Virus record (IMG/VR): IMGVR_UViG_3300020456_000192
Location: 1-39,877 of that record
Source: a virus
Strand: one strand, 5' to 3'
Length of the DNA stretch: 39,877 nt
Below are positions 6,186 to 13,701 of the stretch, piece after piece; within the stretch, counting starts at the first letter, position 1, and each line of letters starts with the position of its first letter. The position numbers were made by a program, and so were the translations under genes. Below the pieces are notes generated by a model. The model saw nothing but the letters and a program-made list of their open reading frames with translations, was not told the origin of the DNA and did not search any database.

Positions 6186-6429
6186 AAATTTGAAGACGGG
6201 AGAGACCCAAGAACTTCACATGACCATGAAAGAATACATGACATGGAAGGAAGAGAATCCTGACTGGGATAAAGATTGGTCTAAAGGTTGTGCTGGTGCT
6301 GGTGAAACTGGTGACTGGCGTGATAAAATGTCCAAGACACATCCTGGTTGGAAGGATGTAATGTCCAAAGTAAAAGAGGCACCTGGTTACGGGATGTCTA
6401 CCAAACATAAAGATGGGTATCAGTGGTAA
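6166..6429 (+). CDS. Small FmdB-like/regulatory-type protein without zinc cysteines (87 aa)
   Basis: A GAGGAGG site precedes ATG 6166. The protein starts MPTYPVKNLKTGETQEL and has a repeated Trp-Lys/Asp pattern (TWKEENPDWDKDWSKG, GDWRDKMSKTHPGWKDVM). The MPTY start and the pattern of a strand pair followed by a long linker recall FmdB-type zinc-ribbon regulators seen in cyanophages, but the CxxC pairs needed to bind zinc are absent, only one Cys remains. Assignment is tentative. It overlaps the previous gene by 20 bases. Confidence 0.6.
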   Translation: MPTYPVKNLKTGETQELHMTMKEYMTWKEENPDWDKDWSKGCAGAGETGDWRDKMSKTHPGWKDVMSKVKEAPGYGMSTKHKDGYQW

Positions 6430-6431
6430 TT

Positions 6432-7181
6432 ATGGCAAGAGGTAGAGGTAACAAGGCACCTGGACAAGGGATGTCTAAGAAACAACTGAAGCGTAAGAAA
6501 CCAATCAATGAGTCTTACCTTCTTGAGATTGAACCACTCACAGATAACCAAGAGGTTTTCTTTAATGAGTGGGCATCAGGAAAGAACATGTTTGGATATG
6601 GTGCTGCTGGTACAGGTAAAACATTCATTGCTTTGTACCTAGCACTGCAAGATATCCTAGATGAAAACTCTCCTTACGAGAAGTTATACATTGTTCGTTC
6701 TCTGGTTGCTACCAGAGAGATTGGTTTCCTTCCTGGTACACACGAAGATAAAGCATCTCTGTATCAGATACCATATAAAAATATGGTAAAGCATATGTTT
6801 GAGATGCCAGATGATAATAGTTTTGAGATGCTCTATGAAAATCTAAAGCATCAAGAGACTATCTCTTTCTGGTCTACATCTTTCCTTCGTGGAACCACTC
6901 TAGACAATGCAGTCGTTATTGTTGATGAGTGTCAGAACCTGAACTTCCATGAACTTGATTCCATCATGACTCGTGTTGGACAAGACTCTAAGGTTTGTTT
7001 CTGTGGTGACATCAATCAGTCTGACTTGCAAAGAACTAATGAAAGGAATGGTATCCTTGACTTCCAAAAGATTCTTGAAAACATGGAAGAGTTTTCTATG
7101 ATTGAATTTGGTGTAGAAGATATCGTTCGTTCTGGATTAGTCAAGTCTTATCTTGTTAGTAAAATGGCTCTCGGTCTATAA
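6432..7181 (+). CDS. phoH: PhoH-like P-loop ATPase
   Basis: I start at ATG 6432 (MARGRGNKAPGQG), three codons after a possible GTG. The 249-aa protein has Walker A GYGAAGTGKT (residues 55-64), Walker B VVIVDE (161-166) and the GDINQSD motif (192-198) of the PhoH/SF1-like ATPase family. A basic N-terminal tail may bind nucleic acid. PhoH-like genes are very common in cyanophages; the role is unsettled and may be RNA metabolism. The one-base overlap with the exonuclease start suggests joint expression. Confidence 0.95.
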   Translation: MARGRGNKAPGQGMSKKQLKRKKPINESYLLEIEPLTDNQEVFFNEWASGKNMFGYGAAGTGKTFIALYLALQDILDENSPYEKLYIVRSLVATREIGFLPGTHEDKASLYQIPYKNMVKHMFEMPDDNSFEMLYENLKHQETISFWSTSFLRGTTLDNAVVIVDECQNLNFHELDSIMTRVGQDSKVCFCGDINQSDLQRTNERNGILDFQKILENMEEFSMIEFGVEDIVRSGLVKSYLVSKMALGL

Positions 7182-7879
7182 TGAAATTGTTTAATCATGT
7201 TGGTGATCTGACACCCATTGAAATGACTGCTGAAATGGTAGACGGTAAGCGCGTCTACCACACACCATCTGGTCATCGTTATCCGTCTATCACCACTGTG
7301 ATTGGTAACAATGCTAAGAAGCAAGCAGGTCTTGCTAAGTGGAGAGCAAGGGTTGGTAAGGAGAAGGCAGCGAATATCTCTGCACGTTCTTCTGGACGCG
7401 GAACTAAGTATCATCTTATCGCTGAAGATTATTTCAACAACGATCTTGATCTGAAAAAGTACAAAGAACATCCTCTTCCTGTACTAATGTTCCATCATTC
7501 TCGGTCTGTTTTAGACCGTATAAATAATATTTACTTACAGGAAGCAGCATTATACTCTGACCATCTTGAAGTTGCTGGGCGCGTTGATTGCATCGCGGAG
7601 TTTGATGGAGTATTGTCCATCATTGATTTTAAGACTGCTGCGGAACCTAAAAAGGAATCTTATTTGTACGACTATTTGGTGCAAGAAACTGCATATGCAT
7701 GTTGTTTGCAAGAGCTCTACGGATTGTCCGTAAAGCAACTCGTTACTATTGTTGCATGTGAAAATGGAGAGACGCAGGTATATGTTACTCCTCCTAAAAA
7801 AGAATACTTGCTCAAACTAATTCAGTACATAGACGAATACCAAACCCGATATGGAAAAAAAGAATCTACTAGAAGATAA
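7181..7879 (+). CDS. PD-(D/E)XK exonuclease, MGME1/Cas4-like fold
   Basis: The 232-aa protein shows the PD-(D/E)XK nuclease layout: RGTKYHLIAEDY with His78, a Glu in LQEAALYS (Glu121), the metal Asp in GRVDCIAE (Asp136), the DFK core at 149-151 and a QETAYA helix near 168. The SITTVIG and GTKYH segments resemble mitochondrial genome maintenance exonuclease 1. Such nucleases in cyanophages probably process DNA ends during replication or recombination, or recycle host DNA. It is coupled to phoH and overlaps gp33 by 29 bases. Confidence 0.9.
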   Translation: MKLFNHVGDLTPIEMTAEMVDGKRVYHTPSGHRYPSITTVIGNNAKKQAGLAKWRARVGKEKAANISARSSGRGTKYHLIAEDYFNNDLDLKKYKEHPLPVLMFHHSRSVLDRINNIYLQEAALYSDHLEVAGRVDCIAEFDGVLSIIDFKTAAEPKKESYLYDYLVQETAYACCLQELYGLSVKQLVTIVACENGETQVYVTPPKKEYLLKLIQYIDEYQTRYGKKESTRR

Positions 7880-8105
7880 ATTTATGACAAGTGCGAAGTT
7901 CTCCCAAGAGGTAGAAAAAATAGCAGTATCTAATGCAGATATGAATTACATTGATGCAGTCCTGCATCTATGTGAACTCAATGAGATTGAAGTAGAATCC
8001 GTATCTAAATTAATCTCCAAACCACTAAAAGAAAAGCTTAAATATGAAGCACAGAAATTAAACTTCATAAAGAAAACGTCCAGAGCAAAGTTAATGTTAG
8101 TCTAA
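7851..8105 (+). CDS. gp33: Late-transcription coactivator gp33
   Basis: The protein (84 aa from ATG 7851, or 73 aa from ATG 7884, MTSAKFSQEV) matches the gp33 pattern: KIAVSNADMNYIDAVLHLCELNEIEVESVSKLISKPLKEKLKYEAQKLNFIK. In T4, gp33 binds RNA polymerase and links the late sigma factor gp55 to the sliding clamp. This fits the TATAAATA late promoters in the window. It overlaps the exonuclease gene by 29 bases and the next gene by one base. Confidence 0.88.
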   Translation: MEKKNLLEDKFMTSAKFSQEVEKIAVSNADMNYIDAVLHLCELNEIEVESVSKLISKPLKEKLKYEAQKLNFIKKTSRAKLMLV

Positions 8106-8449
8106 TGAGCGAATTTTTTCAGTCCGAGTTGGTAAGAGGGGAAATCCAAGAGATGACTATCCTCCAAGAGTATTGTTTTAAGTGTGCCATGAATCTTACT
8201 CTTCTTGATAAAGAAAAGAAGATGGAATACTTTGAAGCGTTAGAAAAGTTGATTGAAAAACAGAAGATCTTTCATGCTAGGGTATCATTAAGTGACGACC
8301 CTGAGGCAAAGTCAGTGGCAGAAAGTATCAAGCAAGCAGTCATCTTGCTTGGTGGTGATGAGTCACTGAGAGCAAACGATATGTTTGATGAACTGCTCGT
8401 CAAAGTTCGTGAGTTCAAAAACCATTTGAAAAGTGGCACAGGGGGTTGA
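8105..8449 (+). CDS. DUF1825-like cyanobacterial/cyanophage protein (114 aa)
   Basis: The sequence FFQSELVRGEIQEMTILQEYCF, then LEKLIEKQKIFHARVSLSDDPEAK, matches the DUF1825 pattern shared by cyanobacteria and their phages. It is predicted all-helical. The role is unknown. The start is fused to the gp33 stop (TAATG). The stop codon lies inside the -35 box and hairpin loop of the gp32 promoter. Confidence 0.85.
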   Translation: MSEFFQSELVRGEIQEMTILQEYCFKCAMNLTLLDKEKKMEYFEALEKLIEKQKIFHARVSLSDDPEAKSVAESIKQAVILLGGDESLRANDMFDELLVKVREFKNHLKSGTGG

Positions 8450-8474
8450 CGCCCGACCCTGTGCCTGTTATTAT
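8435..8474 (+). promoter_or_regulatory. gp32 promoter with -35 in a hairpin loop
   Basis: GGCACAGGG (8435-8443) pairs with CCCTGTGCC (8457-8465). The loop holds TTGACG (8446-8451), with a 17-bp spacer to TATTAT (8469-8474). There is no T-run, so termination would be weak; the hairpin could slow read-through while the promoter gives gp32 its own strong start near 8481. Confidence 0.7.
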
Positions 8475-8480
8475 GTTTCA

Positions 8481-8495
8481 GTGATAGGGCATCAC
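8481..8495 (+). promoter_or_regulatory. 5'-terminal hairpin in the gp32 leader
   Basis: GTGAT (8481-8485) pairs with ATCAC (8491-8495) around AGGGC, right at the expected mRNA 5' end, followed by an unstructured A-rich tract before GAGG and the gp32 ATG. T4 gp32 represses its own mRNA through a 5' pseudoknot and adjacent single-stranded region; similarity of layout only. Confidence 0.35.
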
Positions 8496-8528
8496 AGACC
8501 AAATCCAATAAAAATCCGAGGTAATCTA

Positions 8529-9461
8529 ATGTCATTTGCAGATCTAAAGCGTAAATCCCAGACCAATTTTGACTTCCTTCAGAAGGAACTTGAAAAATCC
8601 GCCAGCGGTAAGCAGGTTGATGAACGTTTCTGGAAACCAGAGGTTGACGCTTCTGGAAATGGGTACGCTGTTATCCGTTTCCTTCCTGCCCCAGAAGGAG
8701 AAACAATCCCATGGGCAAAACTGTACTCCCACGCCTTCCAAGGTCCTGGTGGTTGGTACATTGAAAACTCCCTCACCACTCTTGGCGACAAGGATCCCGT
8801 AGGTGAGGTAAACCGCCGTCTCTGGAACAGCGGTGCTGATGAAGACAAAGAGACTGCTCGTAAACAGAAGCGTAAGCTTCAGTACTACAGCAACATCTAT
8901 GTTGTGAAGGATCCTAAGCACCCTGAGAACGAGGGCAAAGTGTTCCTCTACAAGTATGGTAAGAAGATCCATGACAAGATCCTTGCCGCAATGCAACCCG
9001 AGTTCCAAGACGAGACTCCAGTCAATGTCTTTGATCTCTGGGAGGGTGCAAACTTCAAACTGAAGATCAAAAAGGTCGCAGGTTATTGGAACTATGATAG
9101 CTCTGAGTTTGATAGTGTTAGTGCTCTTAGTTCAGATGATGATGAACTGGAAGCGACATGGAAGCAAGAACATTCGCTAGAAGCGTTCACTTCTAAGGAC
9201 CAGTTCAAGTCTTATGAAGATCTAGAGAAGCGTTTGAACCTTGTGCTTGGCATTGGGTCACGTCCTCCTGCTCGTCCCTCTGTGGATGATGAGGAGTACG
9301 AACCAGTCGCTTCTAGCGGTGGGTTCAACGATGCTGACATCACCCCACAGTCTTCTTTCCGTGAACAGATGAGTGCTTCTGCACCATCTCCTGTAAAGAA
9401 GGAAGCAGTCGTTGATGATGACGATGCGCTGTCCTACTTCGCTCGCCTTGCGGAGGAGTGA
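8529..9461 (+). CDS. gp32: Single-stranded DNA-binding protein gp32
   Basis: This 310-aa protein has the gp32 three-part plan: a basic N-terminal cooperativity domain (residues 1-20, FADLKRKSQTNF), an OB-fold core with YYSNIYVVKDPKHPENEGKVFLYKYGKKIHDKI, and a Ser/Pro-rich acidic tail ending DDDDALSYFARLAEE that in T4 recruits replication proteins. Unlike T4 gp32 it has no Cys at all, so the zinc site is missing. It coats ssDNA in replication, recombination and repair. It has its own promoter at 8446-8474. Confidence 0.97.
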   Translation: MSFADLKRKSQTNFDFLQKELEKSASGKQVDERFWKPEVDASGNGYAVIRFLPAPEGETIPWAKLYSHAFQGPGGWYIENSLTTLGDKDPVGEVNRRLWNSGADEDKETARKQKRKLQYYSNIYVVKDPKHPENEGKVFLYKYGKKIHDKILAAMQPEFQDETPVNVFDLWEGANFKLKIKKVAGYWNYDSSEFDSVSALSSDDDELEATWKQEHSLEAFTSKDQFKSYEDLEKRLNLVLGIGSRPPARPSVDDEEYEPVASSGGFNDADITPQSSFREQMSASAPSPVKKEAVVDDDDALSYFARLAEE

Positions 9462-9462
9462 T

Positions 9463-9576
9463 ATGGATGTAGTTCACGCATGGAATTCCATGTCCTATGG
9501 AGAAGGGTTTCTCTTCTCCCTCTGGGTCATCGGGATGTATTACATTAAATTAAGAATGGATAAGTTCATTCGCTAA
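9463..9576 (+). CDS. Membrane micropeptide after gp32 (37 aa)
   Basis: The ATG overlaps the region of the gp32 stop (TGATATG), with GGAGG just upstream inside the gp32 end. The peptide MDVVHAWNSMSYGEGFLFSLWVIGMYYIKLRMDKFIR has one likely transmembrane helix (GFLFSLWVIGMYYI) and a basic C-terminus. A terminator follows directly, making it the last gene of the gp32 unit. Function unknown. Confidence 0.6.
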   Translation: MDVVHAWNSMSYGEGFLFSLWVIGMYYIKLRMDKFIR

Positions 9577-9581
9577 ACATG

Positions 9582-9608
9582 TGGGTCTCCTAACCGAGAC
9601 CCATTTTT
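9582..9608 (+). terminator. Rho-independent terminator after gp32 unit
   Basis: TGGGTCTC (9582-9589) pairs perfectly with GAGACCCA (9596-9603), loop CTAACC, then five T. Confidence 0.92.
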
Positions 9609-9614
9609 ATTTTA

Positions 9615-9661
9615 AGGTTAACCTAACCTTAGTTTACATGACGGTTAACCCATGCTAAATT
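9615..9661 (+). promoter_or_regulatory. pstS operon promoter with TTAACC repeats (candidate Pho box)
   Basis: TTTACA (9633-9638), a 17-bp spacer and TAAATT (9656-9661) form a moderate promoter. The palindrome AGGTTAACCT (9615-9624) lies upstream, and GGTTAACC recurs at 9643-9650 between the -35 and -10. Cyanobacterial Pho boxes consist of CTTAACCT-type direct repeats bound by PhoB, and cyanophage pstS is known to respond to host PhoB/PhoR. The repeat spacing here is not a clean 11-bp period, so the call is tentative. Confidence 0.5.
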
Positions 9662-9709
9662 ACTTTTGGATCAAACGTCGTTGATCTATTTTTCACTAAG
9701 GAATTACAA

Positions 9710-10072
9710 ATGAAAGCAATCGCTCTTGCCGCACTGGCTATGTCAGCACTGGCAGCACCTGCCCTTGCAGGACCCTATGTTGAGTCCAAACACGAATTTA
9801 AAGGCACCGATGATGACTACAGCAAAGCTGTTCATCAAGGACGTGTCGGTTACGAATGGAAAACTGGTCGCCTCTCTCCTTACATTGAGGCAGGTCTAGG
9901 TGTTTCCGTTCCTGATGGTGGTGATAATGATACATTCAAAGCACTTGAAGTTGGTACAAAACTGAAGGTGACTGATAAGTTCTCTGCTTATGGTAAGTGG
10001 GAGAACATCTTCCAAGATAGCGATGACACTCGTGACTGGAAGGTTGAAGTTGGTACAAAATATAAGTTCTGA
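9710..10072 (+). CDS. Exported small beta-barrel-like protein (120 aa), paralogue of the gene at 27474
   Basis: A clear Sec signal peptide (residues 1-20, ending ALA before GPYVES) precedes a 100-residue mature part with alternating strands (GRVGYEWKTGRLSPYIEAGLGVSV, KALEVGTKLKVTDKFSAYGKWENI, WKVEVGTKYKF) and a C-terminal Phe, as in outer-membrane beta-barrels. It is probably placed in the host outer membrane or periplasm. It leads the pstS operon with a 9-base gap, so a role in phosphate uptake across the outer membrane is possible but unproven. AAGGAA precedes the ATG. Confidence 0.8.
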   Translation: MKAIALAALAMSALAAPALAGPYVESKHEFKGTDDDYSKAVHQGRVGYEWKTGRLSPYIEAGLGVSVPDGGDNDTFKALEVGTKLKVTDKFSAYGKWENIFQDSDDTRDWKVEVGTKYKF

Positions 10073-10081
10073 TAACTGATT

Positions 10082-11062
10082 ATGAAACTCAAAGCACTCG
10101 CTGCTGTCGTTCTGGCAGCACCCCTGATGGTGGCATGTGGGTCCACCGAGAAAGCAAACGAACCGTTTAGATTAAATGGTGCAGGTGCATCATTCCCTGC
10201 CACCTTATATCAGAATTGGTTCACTTCATTCTCAAAAGATACTGGTAACAAAGTAAACTATCAAGCAGTTGGTAGTGGTGCTGGTGTCCGTCAATTCAAA
10301 GCAAAGACTCTTGATTTCGGTGCCTCTGATGGTGCCGTAGCAGACAGTAAGCAACCTGCTGAAGGTATGGTTCACATCCCTATGACTGGTGGTGCTATTG
10401 TCCCTGCTTATAACAATCCTGGTTGTGATCTGAAGATGACACAGACTGAACTTGCTGATGTCTTCCTTGGTAAGATTGATCAATGGTCACACTTCGGGTG
10501 TGATGGTGGTCAAATCAGAACCATCTATCGTTCTGATGGATCTGGCACCACCAAAGGTTTCACTAACTCTCTGTCAGCATTCTCTCCTGAGTGGAAGAAG
10601 ACTGTAGGAACAGGCAAGTCTGTTATGTGGCCAGTTGGTGTTGGTGGTAAAGGTAACAGCGGTGTTGCTGCTGGTATCAAACTTACACCTGGTTCTATTG
10701 GTTATGTTAACTATGGTTATGTGCAGAATGATGATGCACTTGAGCAACCTGCACTTCAAAACAAGGCAGGTAACTTTGTGAAGGCATCTGCTGAGACTGC
10801 ATCTGCTGGTCTTGGTAAGATCATTCTTGATGATCAACTGCGTGGTGCTGATGCTAACCCTGCTGGTGCTAATGCATACCCAATCGTTTCTCTCACTTGG
10901 ATTCTTGCATACCCTGAGTATGAAAAGAATGAAGCAGTGAAAGAAGTCCTTCGTTATGCACTGACACCTACTCAGCAAGCAAAGGCAGACGGTCTTGGTT
11001 ATGTTCCTCTTCCTGAAGACCTTCGTCAGAAGGCACTTGCTGCAGTGAAAACGCTAAAGTGA
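10082..11062 (+). CDS. pstS: Phosphate ABC transporter substrate-binding protein PstS
   Basis: PstS is the high-affinity phosphate-binding component of the Pst transporter. The 326-aa protein starts with a lipoprotein signal ending in the lipobox MVACGS (Cys at 19), then FRLNGAGASFPATLYQNWF, the phosphate-loop region AVGSGAGVRQF, the DFGASDGA segment, and IYRSDGSGTTKGFT, all typical of the family. It would be anchored on the outer face of the host inner membrane and feed the host PstCAB. It is the second gene of a likely Pho-regulated operon. Confidence 0.97.
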   Translation: MKLKALAAVVLAAPLMVACGSTEKANEPFRLNGAGASFPATLYQNWFTSFSKDTGNKVNYQAVGSGAGVRQFKAKTLDFGASDGAVADSKQPAEGMVHIPMTGGAIVPAYNNPGCDLKMTQTELADVFLGKIDQWSHFGCDGGQIRTIYRSDGSGTTKGFTNSLSAFSPEWKKTVGTGKSVMWPVGVGGKGNSGVAAGIKLTPGSIGYVNYGYVQNDDALEQPALQNKAGNFVKASAETASAGLGKIILDDQLRGADANPAGANAYPIVSLTWILAYPEYEKNEAVKEVLRYALTPTQQAKADGLGYVPLPEDLRQKALAAVKTLK

Positions 11063-11076
11063 ATTCCATAAAACTG

Positions 11077-11115
11077 GGAAAATTTTTCCCGCATATTTTT
11101 CACTCAAAAGGTCGC
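11077..11115 (+). repeat. 39-nt intergenic repeat, copy 1
   Basis: This copy and 14859-14897 share 33 of 39 bases by eye: an identical 16-mer GGAAAATTTTTCCCGC, then a T-run and CTCAAAAxGTCGC. The first part is a near-perfect palindrome (GGGAAAATTTTTCCC at 11076-11090). Here it leads into a terminator hairpin. Confidence 0.75.
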
Positions 11116-11135
11116 ACTAAACTGCGACCTTTTTT
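11106..11135. terminator. Bidirectional terminator between pstS and gp53
   Basis: AAAAGGTCGCA (11106-11116) pairs perfectly with TGCGACCTTTT (11123-11133), loop CTAAAC, with T-runs on both strands. It serves pstS on + and the gp4-gp53 operon on -. The last eight codons and the stop of gp53 lie inside it. Confidence 0.9.
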
Positions 11136-11785
11136 AATCTCTTGGAGATGAAGTCAGAAGACTCTGAATATAGATTCTTAGTTTTGAATTCTTCTACAAA
11201 CCTGTCAAAGAAATCACGTTTTAATAGAAAAATTTCTCTCTTCTTTTCGTTTTGACTAACCTCATATTCATAGTTGCTAACAGGTTTACTTACATTACTT
11301 CCTGCAACAGTAATGTAGGATGATCCATTCCAATATGTAAAGGTTGTGTTGTAGAAATTCTCATCAACAATTACACCAGCATCTAATGCTTTTACTTGTA
11401 TACCATCAATAGTTTGACCAGTTAATACTTCTAGTGTTTCATAATGATGAATGCCCGAGTAAGTTTCATCACCATACTTTTCTTCTACAAGTTGTTGATG
11501 TGCATCCGAATTTAATGGTAACCCAAATAAAGGATTGATCATATTATTTGTTAACGCAATGATCCAATCATAATAAGGTTGACCGTATGCTCTTTTTGCA
11601 ATTTGTTCTAACCTTTCACCATCTTCTACTGCATATTTGTTATAAAATACTGCGTAGTCAAAAATGTCAGGATTTACTTGATACCTCCTGAAGAAATTCT
11701 TTGCAGTTACATAGTCAGATTCTGAGAATGGATAACTGACAGGTTTGACATCATATTTAATGTCTGGTATGAGTGAAAAATACAT
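11117..11785 (-). CDS. gp53: Baseplate wedge subunit gp53
   Basis: This 222-aa protein matches gp53, the wedge component that in T4 joins wedges around the hub. Visible: the N-terminal FFRRYQVNPDIFDYAVFYNKYAVEDGERLEQIAKRAYGQPYYDWIIALTNNMINP region, which includes a LysM-like turn typical of gp53, and a basic C-terminus (SKRLKKVAV). It is the last gene of the minus-strand operon, overlapping gp48 by one base. The 3' end is shared with a bidirectional terminator. Confidence 0.92.
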   Translation of the reverse strand: MYFSLIPDIKYDVKPVSYPFSESDYVTAKNFFRRYQVNPDIFDYAVFYNKYAVEDGERLEQIAKRAYGQPYYDWIIALTNNMINPLFGLPLNSDAHQQLVEEKYGDETYSGIHHYETLEVLTGQTIDGIQVKALDAGVIVDENFYNTTFTYWNGSSYITVAGSNVSKPVSNYEYEVSQNEKKREIFLLKRDFFDRFVEEFKTKNLYSESSDFISKRLKKVAV

Positions 11786-12999
11786 TAGAATCCTGCTGCG
11801 ATTTCAGATGCGAATATGAGTTTGGTCTCTACAAATTTGAGAGAAATTTCGGTTGCTACTGGTGAACCATTTTCATAGGTAGCATATGTACCGTCTGGTG
11901 TGTAGTTGATTTCAACTGAAGCAATTCCACATGGTTTATATTGTGCAACGAAGGGATGTCTATCACCTCCTTTCATAAAAGTGAATTTACAAAGTAAAGG
12001 TACTCTAATAAAGTTAGAGTCTGCTAAAGTGTCTGTTTTTTGATTTTTTAAGTCACTGATATCAATTGAACCTTCTCCAGCAAATATTGGTAGTGATGCT
12101 GTTCTGAATGCATCACAAATTGATTTGATCGTATTTGTTTCATCACGATTCATCGGCACCATTTTAAAGACCATGCCGATCTCTCTTATTGATGGACCAT
12201 CATATAATAACTCTGCATTTGGGTTTAAAATAACACCTCTAGTTGATCCAGTTATGTCATTGAATGAGAGGTTACCTCCAACACCTGGAATAGCATTTAA
12301 TCCAGAGGTAGTTATGGCATCTTTAATTGCCTTTAAATTTCCACCAACGTTTCTTGCCATAGCGTCTGCTTTACTAAAACTTCCACCACCAAGTGCAGCA
12401 ATAGCAGCAGCACCAAGACGGGTAAAACTTTTACTTTGCCAGTCTTGTTTCTGTTCAGTACTCAAGTCCTGAGGCATTGGTAAGATTATTGATTTGATTT
12501 CTTGTGTAGCACTCTCACCATCTTTAGGGTTCTTGTTGAAAAATTCCGATTTAGAAACTGTAACAGGTGTTGACTTGAAGTTTTTATTGGAAATGGATGC
12601 ATTATAATTGTCTAGCATATTTCCACCACCTTCTCCAGACTTACCGAAAGGTGGTACATATTTGGCAAATTGAAATATTACATAATCAGTATTATCTTCA
12701 ATCATTTGGTTAGGATATTTTAAACCTATGCCACTACTATCTGTAAGTTTTCCAGCAGATACTGAACCAATGACAAACTTATCTTCCCTATTCTCTATAA
12801 CATCAGCACTTTTATCTATACGGAGGTTTTCTGGTATAACATCAGGAGGAAACTCGCGAAAATTTGAGTTGTCTCCTGCTGGTTTGCCGTTTCTAACATC
12901 AGTAAATCCCTTGTTTCTTTCTTCATAGAGATACCATTTCCCGTCGTTACCACGGAAATAATCATTCTGTCTAAAAAATCCTTCGTCGGGTAATGCCAT
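11785..12999 (-). CDS. gp48: Baseplate tail-tube cap gp48
   Basis: The 404-aa product fits gp48, which sits on the hub and nucleates the tail tube. The C-terminal half carries the tail-tube-like domain (YDGPSIREIGMVFKMVPMNRDETNTIKSICDAFRTASLPIF, then FIRVPLLCKFTFMKGGDRHPFV and the KFVETKLIFA end). The N-terminal part has linkers rich in Asn/Lys. Position between gp2 and gp53 supports the call; gp54 is the alternative because the two T4 proteins share this domain. Starts overlap gp2 by one base. Confidence 0.85.
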   Translation of the reverse strand: MALPDEGFFRQNDYFRGNDGKWYLYEERNKGFTDVRNGKPAGDNSNFREFPPDVIPENLRIDKSADVIENREDKFVIGSVSAGKLTDSSGIGLKYPNQMIEDNTDYVIFQFAKYVPPFGKSGEGGGNMLDNYNASISNKNFKSTPVTVSKSEFFNKNPKDGESATQEIKSIILPMPQDLSTEQKQDWQSKSFTRLGAAAIAALGGGSFSKADAMARNVGGNLKAIKDAITTSGLNAIPGVGGNLSFNDITGSTRGVILNPNAELLYDGPSIREIGMVFKMVPMNRDETNTIKSICDAFRTASLPIFAGEGSIDISDLKNQKTDTLADSNFIRVPLLCKFTFMKGGDRHPFVAQYKPCGIASVEINYTPDGTYATYENGSPVATEISLKFVETKLIFASEIAAGF

Positions 13000-13691
13000 T
13001 ATTTTGCCATCTGTGTGTCTTTTCTTTTACCATAACCACGAACAACTCTTCGTGCTTTGATTCTTTCATAATATGTTTCGTCAGTTTCTTCCCATACAAG
13101 TTCTTTAGTGTATGGAAATTTACCGACGCTGCCTTTCACATTTCTGACGAAATTTTCTATTGGTAAAAGAATGGCAGTGTCCCATTCTTCTGAGGCAAGG
13201 TCAAGTAAATAACCGTCAATATGACTAGTTAAATATTTATGAACGCAGGTCCTAGGTATATCTATACGACCTTCTAATAAACGTTGCACTACCATTACAC
13301 GTTTCTTTGGAGTTAGATAATGTAAATTAGCACCATAGAACTCTTGAGGTGTTGCTTTTATTACATATACAAGAGGAAATTCATCATAGTAAGGCAACCA
13401 TTTTGTTTTTGCCTTGTATTCAAACATGTACATGTGACCAGACACTGCATAACGTCTTAGTAAATTTTCATCTGGTTGTTCTTCTTTTCCTTGACTATCA
13501 ATAAATTCTTGCTTAATTATTTTAGTTGGATCTTTTTTATAATTTTGAGAAGCTTTTATTACTGCGTTCTTATACCATGTAAACGATTTTGGTTGTCCTT
13601 CTGTCGCTGAGTTTATCTTCTCAAATAGTGTTGTGTATCCAGAGTCTTTCTTCTGTTGATTACGCTGGATTGTTGCAAATCCTTGTGCCAT
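12999..13691 (-). CDS. gp2: DNA end protector gp2
   Basis: The 230-aa protein contains SFTWYKNAVIKASQNYKKDP near the N-terminus and the central YMFEYKAKTKWLPYYDEFPLVYVIKATPQEFYGANLHYLTP block that I associate with cyanophage gp2. In T4, gp2 protects the ends of packaged DNA from RecBCD after injection. The start is ten bases after the gp4 stop. The C-terminus is strongly basic (KARRVVRGYGKRKDTQMAK), fitting DNA binding. The family assignment rests on pattern and gene order. Confidence 0.8.
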   Translation of the reverse strand: MAQGFATIQRNQQKKDSGYTTLFEKINSATEGQPKSFTWYKNAVIKASQNYKKDPTKIIKQEFIDSQGKEEQPDENLLRRYAVSGHMYMFEYKAKTKWLPYYDEFPLVYVIKATPQEFYGANLHYLTPKKRVMVVQRLLEGRIDIPRTCVHKYLTSHIDGYLLDLASEEWDTAILLPIENFVRNVKGSVGKFPYTKELVWEETDETYYERIKARRVVRGYGKRKDTQMAK

Positions 13692-13701
13692 TGCTCTTTA
13701 C

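Noticed and set aside
7519-7526. TATAAATA inside the exonuclease gene
   Set aside because: Lies mid-gene with no late gene shortly downstream; probably chance in AT-rich coding sequence.
8544-9008. 154-aa ORF on the minus strand opposite gp32
   Set aside because: It is fully antisense to a clear gp32, has no ribosome site and no family-like pattern; codon structure follows gp32.
10574-10978. 134-aa minus-strand ORF opposite pstS
   Set aside because: Antisense to a well-supported gene; the product is rich in Ser/Thr/Cys/Ile as expected from reversed codons.
12125-12472. 115-aa plus-strand ORF opposite gp48
   Set aside because: Antisense shadow of gp48, with no start signal.
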